Below are positions 26,201 through 33,612 of a stretch of DNA of 64,000 nucleotides, in pieces. Position 1 is the stretch's first letter, and each line of letters begins with the position of its first letter. The notes below the pieces were generated by a model. It searched no databases and had not been told where the DNA came from. It was given only the letters and a program-made list of their open reading frames with translations. The stretch comes from Jeongeupia sp. USM3 (GTDB lineage: Bacteria > Pseudomonadota > Gammaproteobacteria > Burkholderiales > Chitinibacteraceae): contig NZ_CP017668.1 in NCBI RefSeq assembly GCF_001808185.1, positions 1,736,001 to 1,800,000 on the forward strand, written 5' to 3'. A program made the translations under genes and the position numbers.

Positions 26201-26882
26201 CGAAATGCGTCTCGCGCCGGTCCTCGAACGGCTTGGTCGTGCCGCTGAGCGCGAACGGTGCACCATCGAGCTTGAGCGACAGCTTCGGTTCGACGTCGGT
26301 ATCGATGAACACCGGCAGGTTCGAGACGAACGGCACGCCGAGGTCGATCGCATCGACCCGGTGCTGCTGCTTGAGCAAGCGGTCGTCGAAATCGACGCGA
26401 CCGCCGCTGACGCGGATGTTGTAGACGGCGAAGCGTTGCGGCTCGCCGGTCGACGGCGGCGCGGCGCGCGCCTTGTCGATCAGGTCGGAAATGTTGTAGC
26501 GGTTCTCGCCCGTCCGGACAAGGCGGAAATAAGGCTGGTCGATCTCGAGCGATTCGAGCACCGGCGCCAGCCGGTAGAGCGACTTGAGCGTCGCATTGGC
26601 TTTCACCTGCTTGAACGCCAGCACCGGCTTGCCGGCTTCGAGCACGCGAAAATCGTCGATGCGCGCGGTCAGCGTGAACGGATTGACCGCCAGTTCGCCG
26701 ATCGTCACCTGCCGGCCGCCGAGCGCCTGCGACAGCGCGGCCTCGATTCGCGGCTTGGCCAGCCACGGCAGCAGGCCGGCACCGAGCGCGCCGATCAGCG
26801 CGATGACGACCAGAAGTACCAGCGCCACCCTGCGCACGCGTTTGCCATTGAGCACCCGACCGAGTGCTGCCGCCGATTTCAT
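23259..26882 (-). CDS. Very large DUF748/AsmA-like membrane-anchored periplasmic protein
   Basis: A 1207-aa protein with one N-terminal membrane helix (about residues 20-40), then a long repetitive beta-rich region typical of AsmA/DUF748 proteins (AVNPFTLTARIDDFRVLEAG near the start). The last third has KLKAENKLLLDQLTLGDKV and an OmpA-like stretch (LAQALSDRPALKLEITGWVD). AsmA-like proteins are thought to bridge the periplasm and move or organise lipids; DUF748 itself is poorly characterised. Strong ribosome-binding signals (AAGGATGGGG) precede the ATG. The next gene on the plus strand is transcribed divergently. Confidence 0.85.
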   Translation of the reverse strand: MKSAAALGRVLNGKRVRRVALVLLVVIALIGALGAGLLPWLAKPRIEAALSQALGGRQVTIGELAVNPFTLTARIDDFRVLEAGKPVLAFKQVKANATLKSLYRLAPVLESLEIDQPYFRLVRTGENRYNISDLIDKARAAPPSTGEPQRFAVYNIRVSGGRVDFDDRLLKQQHRVDAIDLGVPFVSNLPVFIDTDVEPKLSLKLDGAPFALSGTTKPFEDRRETHFALNWKDLDLARFWEYVPLKLDGRLSSGKLDSDLKLVFSQGKTQTLRLDGKLALNALAFVGGKDQPLLSVASIKAEAGQVEPLAGIYRLKSLNIVSPQLAASRDAAGVLNWQRLVPPAPATAKPAPTASAVAQEKAGEALRYSIGRFTLDDGRIDWRDAAVSPAVSTTLSGLKLHADGLGSDAKAPAKVEFSADGSHGEKLAATSQLTLKPLAATGTFTVEALPVVDYLPYYRNYTYAQPEAGTLGVAGNYQFAAGEAGPRFRLDDGKLHVAGARSLLDKQRVIDIDALDVDGIRYGNDDNTLQIARVGIDGGAIRLVRQADGKLNLQNLARTAEVATDRGASKRAAKAEKPIHVVVDKIALNRLRLSFEDRALEKPVPLVFDRIALDAGPFAWPDVVSTQLKLSARNGKGSLATQGALKLLPLSGKLRIDARGLDASPTQPYFAHYLNIDLVSGRISAKGDLDFDTASGFKGRYRGNAGIARLHAIDRNSGEDLLRWGNLALNGIDTRFDPLNIAVRDVNLSDYYARLVLTEKGQLNLKDIAAGDSTGPVPDEVAVAAKTSDSETRTVAGARVREASLPAAAPKPVTPVRVDKVTLAKGRINYTDLFIKPNYTANLTDMGGTITGLSSVDDTRARLDLKGSVDRIAPVTISGEINPLAKKRYIDIKAGVKGYELASASTYSAKYAGYGIEKGKLSMDVHYKIDDNKLKAENKLLLDQLTLGDKVDSPQATKLPVKFALSLLTDRRGQINVNLPIAGSLDDPDFSVGGLIVQVIVNLLEKAVTAPFDLIASAIGGGPSLSYVGFAPGSARLEPAAQDGIKQLAQALSDRPALKLEITGWVDRDKDIPGLRERMIRQRMRALKAKDASQGGESVDDIKISDAEKPELLKRVYKSADIKKPTNMIGLSKSLPPDEMEKILLAELPVSDTDLAQLADRRARGVKDALLAAGVSEDRLFLTRAKLDATAKSGDKDPSTRVQFKLQ

Positions 26883-26994
26883 GCGCCTTGCCCCATCCTT
26901 TGTACCATGTCCGATATTCTAGTCCGCAACGATCACCGACCATAACAGCATATTCCTATTGCAAATCCGGGCGCACTCGGGAAGACATCGTCAT

Positions 26995-27022
26995 TTGACT
27001 CGGACGGTCAACGGCATAGAAT
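26995..27022 (+). promoter_or_regulatory. Sigma-70-like promoter for the STAS protein gene
   Basis: TTGACT (26995-27000) and TAGAAT (27017-27022) are separated by 16 bp. The start codon follows about 30 bp downstream. This is the best complete -35/-10 pair I see in the window. Confidence 0.7.
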
Positions 27023-27052
27023 CAGGAACTCCAGAGCCAAAGAAACAGAGCC

Positions 27053-28231
27053 GTGGTGTTTTCCCTATTCCGCAAGAAAGACGCCGGCAGCAACGGGCCG
27101 GCGACGCAGCCACGCAGCGAAGCGCCGACCCGCCCGCCAGAAACGCCGGCCCCCGCCGCCGCACCGTCGCCCGAGCCTTACAATCTGAGCGAGCTGGCGA
27201 TCGAGGTCGAAGAGGCCGCATCGCACCTGAGCCCGGTCGAGGAAGAAGCCGTGGTGCTGCACGCCAACAGCCAGGACGCGCTGGCGATCCGGGCGCTGGC
27301 GAGCCATCTGCCGACGATCGCAGGACAGCGCCGCAGCGAGAGCTGGCTGATGCTGTTCGAGCTGTACCAGCAGGTGGACGATCGCAAGGCCTTCGACGAG
27401 CTGGCGCTCGGTTACGTGCTCGAGTTCGAAATCTCGCCGCCGCCATGGCGTGGCGGCACGGCCACCGTCCGCGACAGCGCACCGGCGCAGGGTGGCAGCT
27501 ATGTCGCGCTGCCGGCCAAGCTGGCCGCCAACAGCTTCGAGCAGGAGCTCGAGCGGCTGATCGGCGCGTGCACCAGCGGCAACACCGTGCGGATGGATTG
27601 CACCAAGGTCCGCGAGATCGATCCGTTCGCCGCGGCCGAGCTGCTGTTGCTGTGGCCGCGCGTGCGCAAGCAGGGCGTGATCCTGCAGGTACTCGGTGCC
27701 GGTACGCTGGCCGAGCTGCTGGCGTCGAAGATCGAGACCGGCCGCCGCCAGCCGGCCGAAGCGCCGTACTGGCTGCTGCTGATCGAACTGATGCAGGCAA
27801 CCGGCGACGCCGAACGCTTCGAGAACATCGCCATCGACTACGCGATCACCTTCGAGGTCTCGCCGCCGTCGTGGGACGACAGGCTGGCCCCGCAACAGCC
27901 GGCACCGAAAACACCGCTGCAGGCCGCGCAGGCACCGACACCGTCGCCGACCTCGCCCGACCGGCTGATCATCAGCGGCGAGCTGACCGGCGGCGCGCCG
28001 CAGGCACTGAGCCAGATCCGCGAGTTCGCCCGCCAGCACGGCAAACCGACGCTCGATTTCGCCGCCGTTACCCGGGTCGACTTCGAAACCGCCGGCCAGT
28101 TGCTGAACCTGACGATGGAGCTGCTCGGCAGCGGCCACACGCTCGCGTTCGGCCGCGTCAACGAACTGGTCTACGGGCTGATGCGGCTGATGGGCATCGC
28201 CGACATGGTCAGCGTCAGCCGGCAATCGTAA
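27053..28231 (+). CDS. Duplicated STAS-domain protein of unknown role
   Basis: GTG at 27053 (or GTG at 27056) starts a 392-aa soluble protein. After a Pro/Ala-rich linker it contains two similar modules. Each has a helical piece ending in a near-identical string (LGYVLEFEISPPPW near residue 122; IDYAITFEVSPPSW near 270) followed by a STAS-like domain (about 145-230 and 300-390). STAS domains take part in protein switching, as in anti-sigma antagonists. Neither copy shows an obvious conserved phosphorylatable serine, although the second has DFAAVTRVDFETAGQLL at the usual site. It lies upstream of hslV; a partner is not evident. Confidence 0.75.
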   Translation: MVFSLFRKKDAGSNGPATQPRSEAPTRPPETPAPAAAPSPEPYNLSELAIEVEEAASHLSPVEEEAVVLHANSQDALAIRALASHLPTIAGQRRSESWLMLFELYQQVDDRKAFDELALGYVLEFEISPPPWRGGTATVRDSAPAQGGSYVALPAKLAANSFEQELERLIGACTSGNTVRMDCTKVREIDPFAAAELLLLWPRVRKQGVILQVLGAGTLAELLASKIETGRRQPAEAPYWLLLIELMQATGDAERFENIAIDYAITFEVSPPSWDDRLAPQQPAPKTPLQAAQAPTPSPTSPDRLIISGELTGGAPQALSQIREFARQHGKPTLDFAAVTRVDFETAGQLLNLTMELLGSGHTLAFGRVNELVYGLMRLMGIADMVSVSRQS

Positions 28232-28246
28232 CGCCCGCGCGACTCT

Positions 28247-28275
28247 TGAACCGGGGCCCTTCGGGCCCCATTTGC
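28247..28275 (+). terminator. Hairpin between the STAS gene and hslV
   Basis: GGGGCCC-TTC-GGGCCCC forms a strong stem, followed only by ATTTGCTTT. This is a weak or partial terminator, so read-through into hslV is possible. Confidence 0.55.
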
Positions 28276-28305
28276 TTTGAATCACTTACACCGGCGGGAC
28301 ACAGC

Positions 28306-28839
28306 ATGCAGCAATTCGACGGCACCACGATCGTATCGGTCCGCCGCGGCGAACACGTCGCGGTCGGCGGCGACGGCCAGGTCACGCTCGGCAACATCGT
28401 CATCAAGGGCACCGCGCGCAAGGTGCGCAAGCTCTACAACGACCGCGTCATCGTCGGCTTCGCCGGCGGCACCGCCGACGCATTCACGCTGATGGAGCGC
28501 TTCGAGGCCAAGCTCGAAAAGCACCAGGGCCAACTGACCCGCGCCGCCGTCGAGCTCGCCAAGGACTGGCGCACCGACCGGATGCTGCGCCGGCTCGAGG
28601 CGATGCTGATCGTCGCCGACAAGACCCAGACGCTGGTCATCACCGGCAACGGCGACGTGCTCGAGCCCGAGGAAGGCATCGCCGCGATCGGCTCGGGCGG
28701 CGCCTACGCCGAATCGGCCGCGCGTGCGCTGTTCCTCAATACCGAGCTGCCGGCCGACGTGGTGGTGAAGAAGGCGCTCGAGATCGCCGGCGACCTGTGC
28801 ATCTACACGAACCAGAACCACACGATCGAAACGCTGTAA
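28306..28839 (+). CDS. hslV: ATP-dependent protease peptidase subunit HslV
   Basis: The ATG at 28306 opens a 177-aa protein. Processing after MQQFDG would expose the catalytic threonine of TTIVSVRRGEHV, as in proteasome-like HslV. The body (AGGTADAFTLMERFEAKLEK, VELAKDWRTDRMLRRLEAML, AIGSGGAYAESAARALF) is collinear with E. coli HslV. HslV forms a double hexamer that degrades proteins unfolded by the HslU ATPase. No hslU follows: the next gene is birA after a repeat element. Confidence 0.97.
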   Translation: MQQFDGTTIVSVRRGEHVAVGGDGQVTLGNIVIKGTARKVRKLYNDRVIVGFAGGTADAFTLMERFEAKLEKHQGQLTRAAVELAKDWRTDRMLRRLEAMLIVADKTQTLVITGNGDVLEPEEGIAAIGSGGAYAESAARALFLNTELPADVVVKKALEIAGDLCIYTNQNHTIETL

Positions 28840-28845
28840 GAACCC

Positions 28846-28980
28846 ATCCCATTCGCCGGCTGCGCCTGCGCATTTTGCCCCCGTCCGGTGCTCGGAATCC
28901 TCATGGACCACATGTCCATTCCGGTTCCTGTGCTTCGGGCGGGACCAAACTGCTTTGGCTCGCTCGACGACTGAGATGGG
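28846..28980 (+). repeat. Dispersed intergenic repeat, family A, copy 2
   Basis: It contains TGCGCCTGCGCATTTTGCCC, CCGTCCGGTGCTCGG and the core TCCTCATGGACCACATGTCC (28898-28917), all shared with the other family A copies. The internal CCCC/GGGG module is absent. Confidence 0.7.
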
Positions 28981-29023
28981 TCCCGCGATCTAGCTCGTCA
29001 GCATCGCTGCTAAAATCGCTGCC

Positions 29024-29971
29024 ATGGCCGATACCCTCACCTGTCTGCAGTTCCTCGGTGCCGAGCACTTCACCTCGGGCGCCGACATCGCCAAGGCGCT
29101 CGAGCTGTCGCGCGCCAGCGTCTCGACCGCGCTTGCCCATGCCGAGGACTACGGCGTCACGCTGACCCGCCGCACCGGCGCCGGCTACCGGCTGGCGAAC
29201 CCGATCGAGTGGCTCGATCCCGCGCGCATCCGCGCGGCCTTGCCGGCCGGCTGCGCCATCGGCGTCGACATCCTGCTGCGCACCGATTCGACCAACCGCC
29301 GGCTGCTCGCCGCGCCGGAGCACGGCAAGGCACTGGCCGCCGAATGGCAGGACGGCGGTCGCGGCCGGCTTGGCCGCCGCTGGCTGGCCCGGCTCGGCGG
29401 CAGCCTGATGTTCTCGCTCGCATGGCGCTTCGAAGGCGGCACCGCCGGCCTGTCCGGACTGTCGCTGGCCGTCGGCGCCATCGTCGCCGAAGCGCTGCAC
29501 GACGCCGGCGTCACCGGCATCAAGCTCAAGTGGCCGAACGATCTGCTGCTCGACGGCGCCAAGGTCGGCGGCATCCTGATCGAGATCAGCGGCGATGCAA
29601 TGGGCCCGACCGACGCCGTCATCGGCATCGGCCTCAACCTGATCGCACCGGCGGTCACCGACCAGACGTGCGCCGGGCTCGCCGAACACGGCCTCGTTCC
29701 CGGCCGCAACGTGCTGCTGGCGCAACTGCTGGCGGCGCTCGAGACCGGCTTGAACGCGTTCACCGCCAGCGGTTTCGCACCGTTCAAGCCGCGCTGGGAA
29801 GCGTTCAGCGCCTGGCACGGCCAGCAGGTCGAACTGGTCGCACCCGACGGCAGCCGCCGCAGCGGCGTGCTGGCGGGGCTGGCCGACGACGGCTCGCTGC
29901 GGCTGGCGACCGGTGCCGGCGAACTCGTCGTCCACACCGGCGACCTGAGCCTTCGGCGCGCGACACCATGA
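29024..29971 (+). CDS. birA: Biotin-protein ligase / biotin operon repressor
   Basis: A 315-aa protein with an N-terminal winged helix (about 1-60, GADIAKALELSRASVSTAL) and the ligase domain. The biotinyl-AMP loop reads GGRGRLGRRW, close to the E. coli GRGRRGR motif. KLKWPNDLLLDGAKVGGILIE and IGIGLNL are the usual active-site strings. It attaches biotin to AccB and can repress the bio genes. A TAAAAT (29011-29016) stands only 8 bp before the ATG with no ribosome-binding site, so the message could be leaderless. Stop and coaX start overlap (ATGA). Confidence 0.95.
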   Translation: MADTLTCLQFLGAEHFTSGADIAKALELSRASVSTALAHAEDYGVTLTRRTGAGYRLANPIEWLDPARIRAALPAGCAIGVDILLRTDSTNRRLLAAPEHGKALAAEWQDGGRGRLGRRWLARLGGSLMFSLAWRFEGGTAGLSGLSLAVGAIVAEALHDAGVTGIKLKWPNDLLLDGAKVGGILIEISGDAMGPTDAVIGIGLNLIAPAVTDQTCAGLAEHGLVPGRNVLLAQLLAALETGLNAFTASGFAPFKPRWEAFSAWHGQQVELVAPDGSRRSGVLAGLADDGSLRLATGAGELVVHTGDLSLRRATP

Positions 29972-30741
29972 GCAAGCTCTTTCTCGACCTCGGCAATACC
30001 CGGCTCAAGTGGGCCAGTGCCGACACCATCGGCGGCTGGCTCGAACACGGCGATGCCGCGCACGATGCGCTCGACACCGCATTTGCCGCGTGGCGGACGC
30101 TGCCTGCGCCGATGTCGGTGCACGGCGCCTGCGTCGCCGCGCCGGCCTTGCGCGAACGGATCGACGCCTTCGTCCGCGCGCACTGGGCATGCGCAATCGA
30201 CTGGCTGGCACCGTCGCGGCATGCGCTCGGCGTCGAAAACCGCTACCGCCGGCTCGAACAGCAAGGCCCGGACCGCTGGGCCGCCGTGCTCGGCGCGCGC
30301 GCGCGCTATCCCGGCGAAGCGCTGGTCATCGCCAGCGCCGGCACCGCGCTGACCGTCGATGCGCTCACCGCCGACGGCATTTTTCTCGGCGGCATGATCC
30401 TGCCCGGCTACCGGCTGATGAAGCGCTCGCTCGCCACCGGCACCGCCCGGCTGCCCGATGCCGAAGGCCATCTGCACGACTACCCGACGTCGACCGAAGA
30501 TGCGATCGAAACCGGCATCCGCACCGCGCTGGCGGCCAGCGTCGACGCGATGGTTGCGCGCCTGCACGCGCGCGGCGAGACACCTCGGCTGTTGCTGGCG
30601 GGCGGCGATGCATCACAACTGACACCGTTGCTTAACACGCCGGCAACGCTCGTCGATAATCTCGTGCTTCACGGGCTGGCGGCGCTGGCCTTCGCCCCCC
30701 AACCCGCTCCCCGCCCCGACCACGGATCGCCGCACGTATGA
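29968..30741 (+). CDS. coaX: Type III pantothenate kinase
   Basis: A 257-aa ASKHA-fold kinase: the N-terminal phosphate-binding LFLDLGNTRLKWA, the ASAGTALTVDAL string with the catalytic aspartate, and GGMILPGYRLMKRSL are signatures of CoaX. It phosphorylates pantothenate, the first step of CoA synthesis. The birA-coaX fusion of starts is common in betaproteobacteria. The panB/panC genes of the same pathway are at 55-58 kb. Confidence 0.95.
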   Translation: MSKLFLDLGNTRLKWASADTIGGWLEHGDAAHDALDTAFAAWRTLPAPMSVHGACVAAPALRERIDAFVRAHWACAIDWLAPSRHALGVENRYRRLEQQGPDRWAAVLGARARYPGEALVIASAGTALTVDALTADGIFLGGMILPGYRLMKRSLATGTARLPDAEGHLHDYPTSTEDAIETGIRTALAASVDAMVARLHARGETPRLLLAGGDASQLTPLLNTPATLVDNLVLHGLAALAFAPQPAPRPDHGSPHV

Positions 30742-31487
30742 AATGGTTTCTGGCCGCGCTCGTCGCACTCAACCTGCTGTTCTTCGGCTACACCCGCCTC
30801 GTTGCCGACCAACCGGCCGGCGAAACGCGCGCGCCCGAAATCGCCGCCAGCCAGGTCAGCCTCGTCAATCTGGCCAAGGTCGACCCGACGCCACCGACGC
30901 CGAAGCCCAGCCCGACTCCGACTCCGACTCCGACTCCGACTCCGACTCCGACTCCGACTCCGACTCCGACTCCGACTCCGACTCCGAAGCCTAGCCCCAC
31001 GCCGCCGGCACAGGCACAGGCCACGACCGCCGGCATCTGCCTGCGCTGGGCCGGGCTCACCGGGCCCGATGTCGATACCGCCCGCGGCAGGCTCAAGGCG
31101 CTCGGCATCGCCGCGCAGGAGCACGGCAGCGGCGAGAACGCCCGCGTCTGGGTCTACATCCCGCCGCTGGCCGACCTCGACGCCGCGAAAAAGAAGGCCG
31201 AGCAGCTCGCCGAACTCGGCGTCGACGACTACCTTGTCGTCAACGACGGCAAGCGCTGGCAGAACGCAATCTCGCTCGGCGTGTTCTCGAGCCGCGAGGC
31301 GGGCGAACGCAGGCTGGCGCAGCTGCAGGCCAGGGGCGTGCGCTCGGCGGTGGTGCGCGAGCGTGACGACGGGCTGAAGCCGACGAGCTTCGTCACCGCC
31401 AGGGTCACGCCGGAACAGCAGCAGAAGCTGCAGAAGGCCAGCGGCCAGCTCCGCGGCGCGCAGCTGCAGGAAACCGCCTGCAAGTAA
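30738..31487 (+). CDS. Membrane-anchored SPOR-domain protein with (Pro-Thr) repeat
   Basis: A 249-aa protein with an N-terminal membrane helix (WFLAALVALNLLFFGY), a linker containing an uninterrupted Thr-Pro tract, and a C-terminal SPOR domain (about 170-225, WQNAISLGVFSSREAGERRLAQLQARGVRS). SPOR domains bind denuded peptidoglycan at the division site. The start overlaps the coaX stop. The rigid proline linker probably spans the periplasm. A convergent repeat element follows the stop. Confidence 0.88.
   Translation: MKWFLAALVALNLLFFGYTRLVADQPAGETRAPEIAASQVSLVNLAKVDPTPPTPKPSPTPTPTPTPTPTPTPTPTPTPTPTPKPSPTPPAQAQATTAGICLRWAGLTGPDVDTARGRLKALGIAAQEHGSGENARVWVYIPPLADLDAAKKKAEQLAELGVDDYLVVNDGKRWQNAISLGVFSSREAGERRLAQLQARGVRSAVVRERDDGLKPTSFVTARVTPEQQQKLQKASGQLRGAQLQETACK
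30912..30983 (+). repeat. Twelve perfect copies of a hexanucleotide inside the SPOR gene
   Basis: CCGACT is repeated 12 times without interruption (72 bp), encoding alternating Pro and Thr. The unit is a multiple of three, so slippage would alter linker length and not the reading frame. Confidence 0.97.
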
Positions 31488-31526
31488 GCGCAGAACTCAG
31501 CGTGTACCGGCAGGTGGCCGCGCTTA

Positions 31527-31639
31527 GAGCGGCTAACGAAACCCAGCGTAGCGGTGCTGGCAAGGCGTACGAAACGCAGACAGTACGAGCAGTACGACAA
31601 GTGAGTACAACGCCGCCAGCAGGGTTTTGTTAGCCGCTC
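31527..31639 (-). repeat. Dispersed intergenic repeat, family B, copy 2 with terminal inverted repeats
   Basis: The 113-bp unit is bounded by GAGCGGCTAACGAAACCC (31527-31544) and, on the other strand, GAGCGGCTAACAAAACCC (31639-31622), 17 of 18 bases alike. Its inside aligns with family B copy 1 in reverse orientation. It fills the gap between convergent SPOR and FlgT-like genes. Confidence 0.8.
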
Positions 31640-32800
31640 TCAGTGCCCCGCACCATCCCAGCGCGCATAGTCGCCAACCTCGGGCTGCGGGCCGGTCATC
31701 GTCGCCAGCGACATCAGCGGCTGGATCTGCTCGACCGTCAGCACGCCGCCACGGTCTTCGATCATGCCCAGCCTTTGTGCAGGATCGCCGTTGAGGCTGT
31801 CGACGGGCAGTGCAAAACTGCGCAGCCGGTACAGCTGCAGCGTATCGCCGGGCCGCAGCCCGGCGGCGGTACCGGCATCGAGCACCACCTGCCCCTGCGA
31901 CAGACCGACGACCCGGGCCGAGAACGGCTGGCAGCGGATTTTCTCGGCGATGACCTCCGCCGCGCTGTCCAGCTGGCTTGCGACCACCCGGCCGTAATCG
32001 CCGTTGACAAAACCGGCACCGGCGACCGCCTGGCGCGGATCGCCGAGCACGTCGCCGCTGGCGTCGGCCTGCAGCGGATAACGGCCGAGCAGGGCGCCCG
32101 AGACACCGTCGAACAGGTAGAGCGTTGCATCGAAATTCCGCGACGACGGCGTGCGCTTGAGGCCGAAACCGAAGAAATCGACCAGCGGCAAACTCAGCGA
32201 CAGCTTGCTCTCGCCGGGCTTGACCTGCGTGCCGATCGCCGGCATGAAGCGCGTACCGGTCGTCGACGCATCGTCGAGCACGCCGCCGACGACGAACTGG
32301 CTGCCGTAACGTCGCGCCAGTTCGCGGACGCGTTCGGGCTTCCACTGCACGTCGACATTGCCCGGCTGCAGCATGAACGCGCCCTCGCCCGGCGCGACCC
32401 TCGCGCTGAGCTTGCCGCCACTGTCGAGCCGGCGCCGCAGCATGTCCTGCGTGCCTTCGAGAAACTGCGGCAGGTCGGCGATCTGGCCGGGCTGGCGCAC
32501 GACAAAAGGCAGGACCACGACCGAGCGCTTGAACAAGCGCGGCGGCGGAGCTGGCGGCGCCTCGACGGCCTGTGCAGCTGCCGGTTCGGCAACCGCAGCC
32601 CCGGCCGCCGGAGCCGGCGGGTCGGATTGCAGCGGAAGCGGCTCGGTGTGCGGTGTCATCGTCGCCGCCAGCGCCCGGTCGACATCGACCGTCTGCCGGC
32701 CCAGCTGCGAACTGTCCAGCGGCATGACGACGACGTCGTCGGCCGCCTGCACGGCGCCGGACAGCAGGGCGAACGTGGCAACGAATCGGGCTAGGGACAT
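31640..32800 (-). CDS. FlgT-like exported protein
   Basis: A 386-aa protein with a signal peptide ending SGAVQA, a Pro/Ala-rich linker (about 60-90), and a middle domain (SVVVLPFVVRQPGQIADLPQ, RVRELARRYGSQFVVGGVLDD) resembling TolB-N/FlgT-type folds. The C-terminal domain has GQVVLDAGTAAGLRPGDTLQLYR, like the FlgT C-terminal domain of the flagellar H ring. The assignment to flagellar assembly protein FlgT is by recall and moderate. No other flagellar gene is in the window. Confidence 0.6.
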   Translation of the reverse strand: MSLARFVATFALLSGAVQAADDVVVMPLDSSQLGRQTVDVDRALAATMTPHTEPLPLQSDPPAPAAGAAVAEPAAAQAVEAPPAPPPRLFKRSVVVLPFVVRQPGQIADLPQFLEGTQDMLRRRLDSGGKLSARVAPGEGAFMLQPGNVDVQWKPERVRELARRYGSQFVVGGVLDDASTTGTRFMPAIGTQVKPGESKLSLSLPLVDFFGFGLKRTPSSRNFDATLYLFDGVSGALLGRYPLQADASGDVLGDPRQAVAGAGFVNGDYGRVVASQLDSAAEVIAEKIRCQPFSARVVGLSQGQVVLDAGTAAGLRPGDTLQLYRLRSFALPVDSLNGDPAQRLGMIEDRGGVLTVEQIQPLMSLATMTGPQPEVGDYARWDGAGH

Positions 32801-32836
32801 GCGCGGGCTTCCGGCGGGAGATGCAGCGAGTCTAGA

Positions 32837-33523
32837 TCAGCCGGCCTTGCGGCGGAATACCAGATCCCAGACGCCGTGGCCGAGCTTGATGCCGCGGTTC
32901 TCGAACTTGGTCAGCGGCCGGTAATCCGGGCGCGGCGCGTAGCCGTCGGAGGTGTTCTCGAGCAGCGGCTCATTGGAGAGCACCTCGAGCATCTGCACTG
33001 CGTAGTCTTCCCAGTCGGTCGCCAGATGCAGGTAGCCGCCGACCCTGACGCGCGACGCCAACTGTTTGACGAAATCGGGCTGGACCAGCCGGCGCTTGTT
33101 GTGGCGCTTCTTGTGCCACGGATCGGGAAAGTAGATGTGCACGCCATCGAGGCAGCCCGGCGTGAGCATGTGCTCGATCACCTCGACCGCGTCGTGCTGG
33201 ACGATGCGGATGTTGGTGATGCCCTGCTCGCCGACCAGCTTGAGCAGGCTGCCGACGCCGGGCGTGTGCACCTCGACGCCGAGGAAATCGGTATCCGGGC
33301 GGCCGGCGGCGATCTCGGCGGTGGCCTGGCCCATGCCGAAGCCGATTTCGAGCACGCGCGGTGCGGTCCGGCCGAAGGCCGCGGTCAGATCAAGCGCTTC
33401 GGCCGTGTACGGGATGCAGAACGTCGGGCCGAAATCGGCGATCGCGCGTTCCTGCCCGAGGGAAAGGTGGCCCTGACGCAGCACGAAGCTGCGGATACGG
33501 CGCATGTAGTGGGGATTGTCCAT
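32837..33523 (-). CDS. trmB: tRNA (guanine-N7)-methyltransferase
   Basis: ATG at 33523; a TTG 15 bp upstream is less likely. The 228-aa protein has the SAM-binding RVLEIGFGMGQATAEIA, the DGVHIYFPDPWHKKRHNKRR catalytic and tRNA-binding string and TKFENRGIKLGHGVWDLVF at the end, all diagnostic for TrmB, which makes m7G46 in tRNA. A terminator-like hairpin lies between its probable promoter and start codon. Confidence 0.96.
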   Translation of the reverse strand: MDNPHYMRRIRSFVLRQGHLSLGQERAIADFGPTFCIPYTAEALDLTAAFGRTAPRVLEIGFGMGQATAEIAAGRPDTDFLGVEVHTPGVGSLLKLVGEQGITNIRIVQHDAVEVIEHMLTPGCLDGVHIYFPDPWHKKRHNKRRLVQPDFVKQLASRVRVGGYLHLATDWEDYAVQMLEVLSNEPLLENTSDGYAPRPDYRPLTKFENRGIKLGHGVWDLVFRRKAG

Positions 33524-33540
33524 CTCGGTCTTTTCCAAGC

Positions 33541-33567
33541 AAAAGCGCCGCAGGGCGGCGCTTTTTT
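33541..33567 (-). terminator. Terminator-like hairpin in front of trmB
   Basis: AGCGCCGC-AGG-GCGGCGCT has T-runs on both strands. On the minus strand it ends transcripts from the acetyltransferase gene upstream. Because a -10 box sits behind it, it also lies in the trmB leader. Confidence 0.8.
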
Positions 33568-33579
33568 CAACGATGCGCG

Positions 33580-33585
33580 ATTATA
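33580..33585 (-). promoter_or_regulatory. Consensus -10 box for trmB
   Basis: The minus strand reads TATAAT here, 57 bp from the trmB ATG. Transcripts starting about 7 bp later would carry the hairpin at 33541-33567 in their leader. No clear -35 hexamer is visible. Confidence 0.5.
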
Positions 33586-33612
33586 GCGTCACGATCGCCG
33601 GCACGGCATGCC

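Noticed and set aside
30912..30983. CRISPR-like array
   Set aside because: The repeat is a 6-bp in-frame tandem without spacers.
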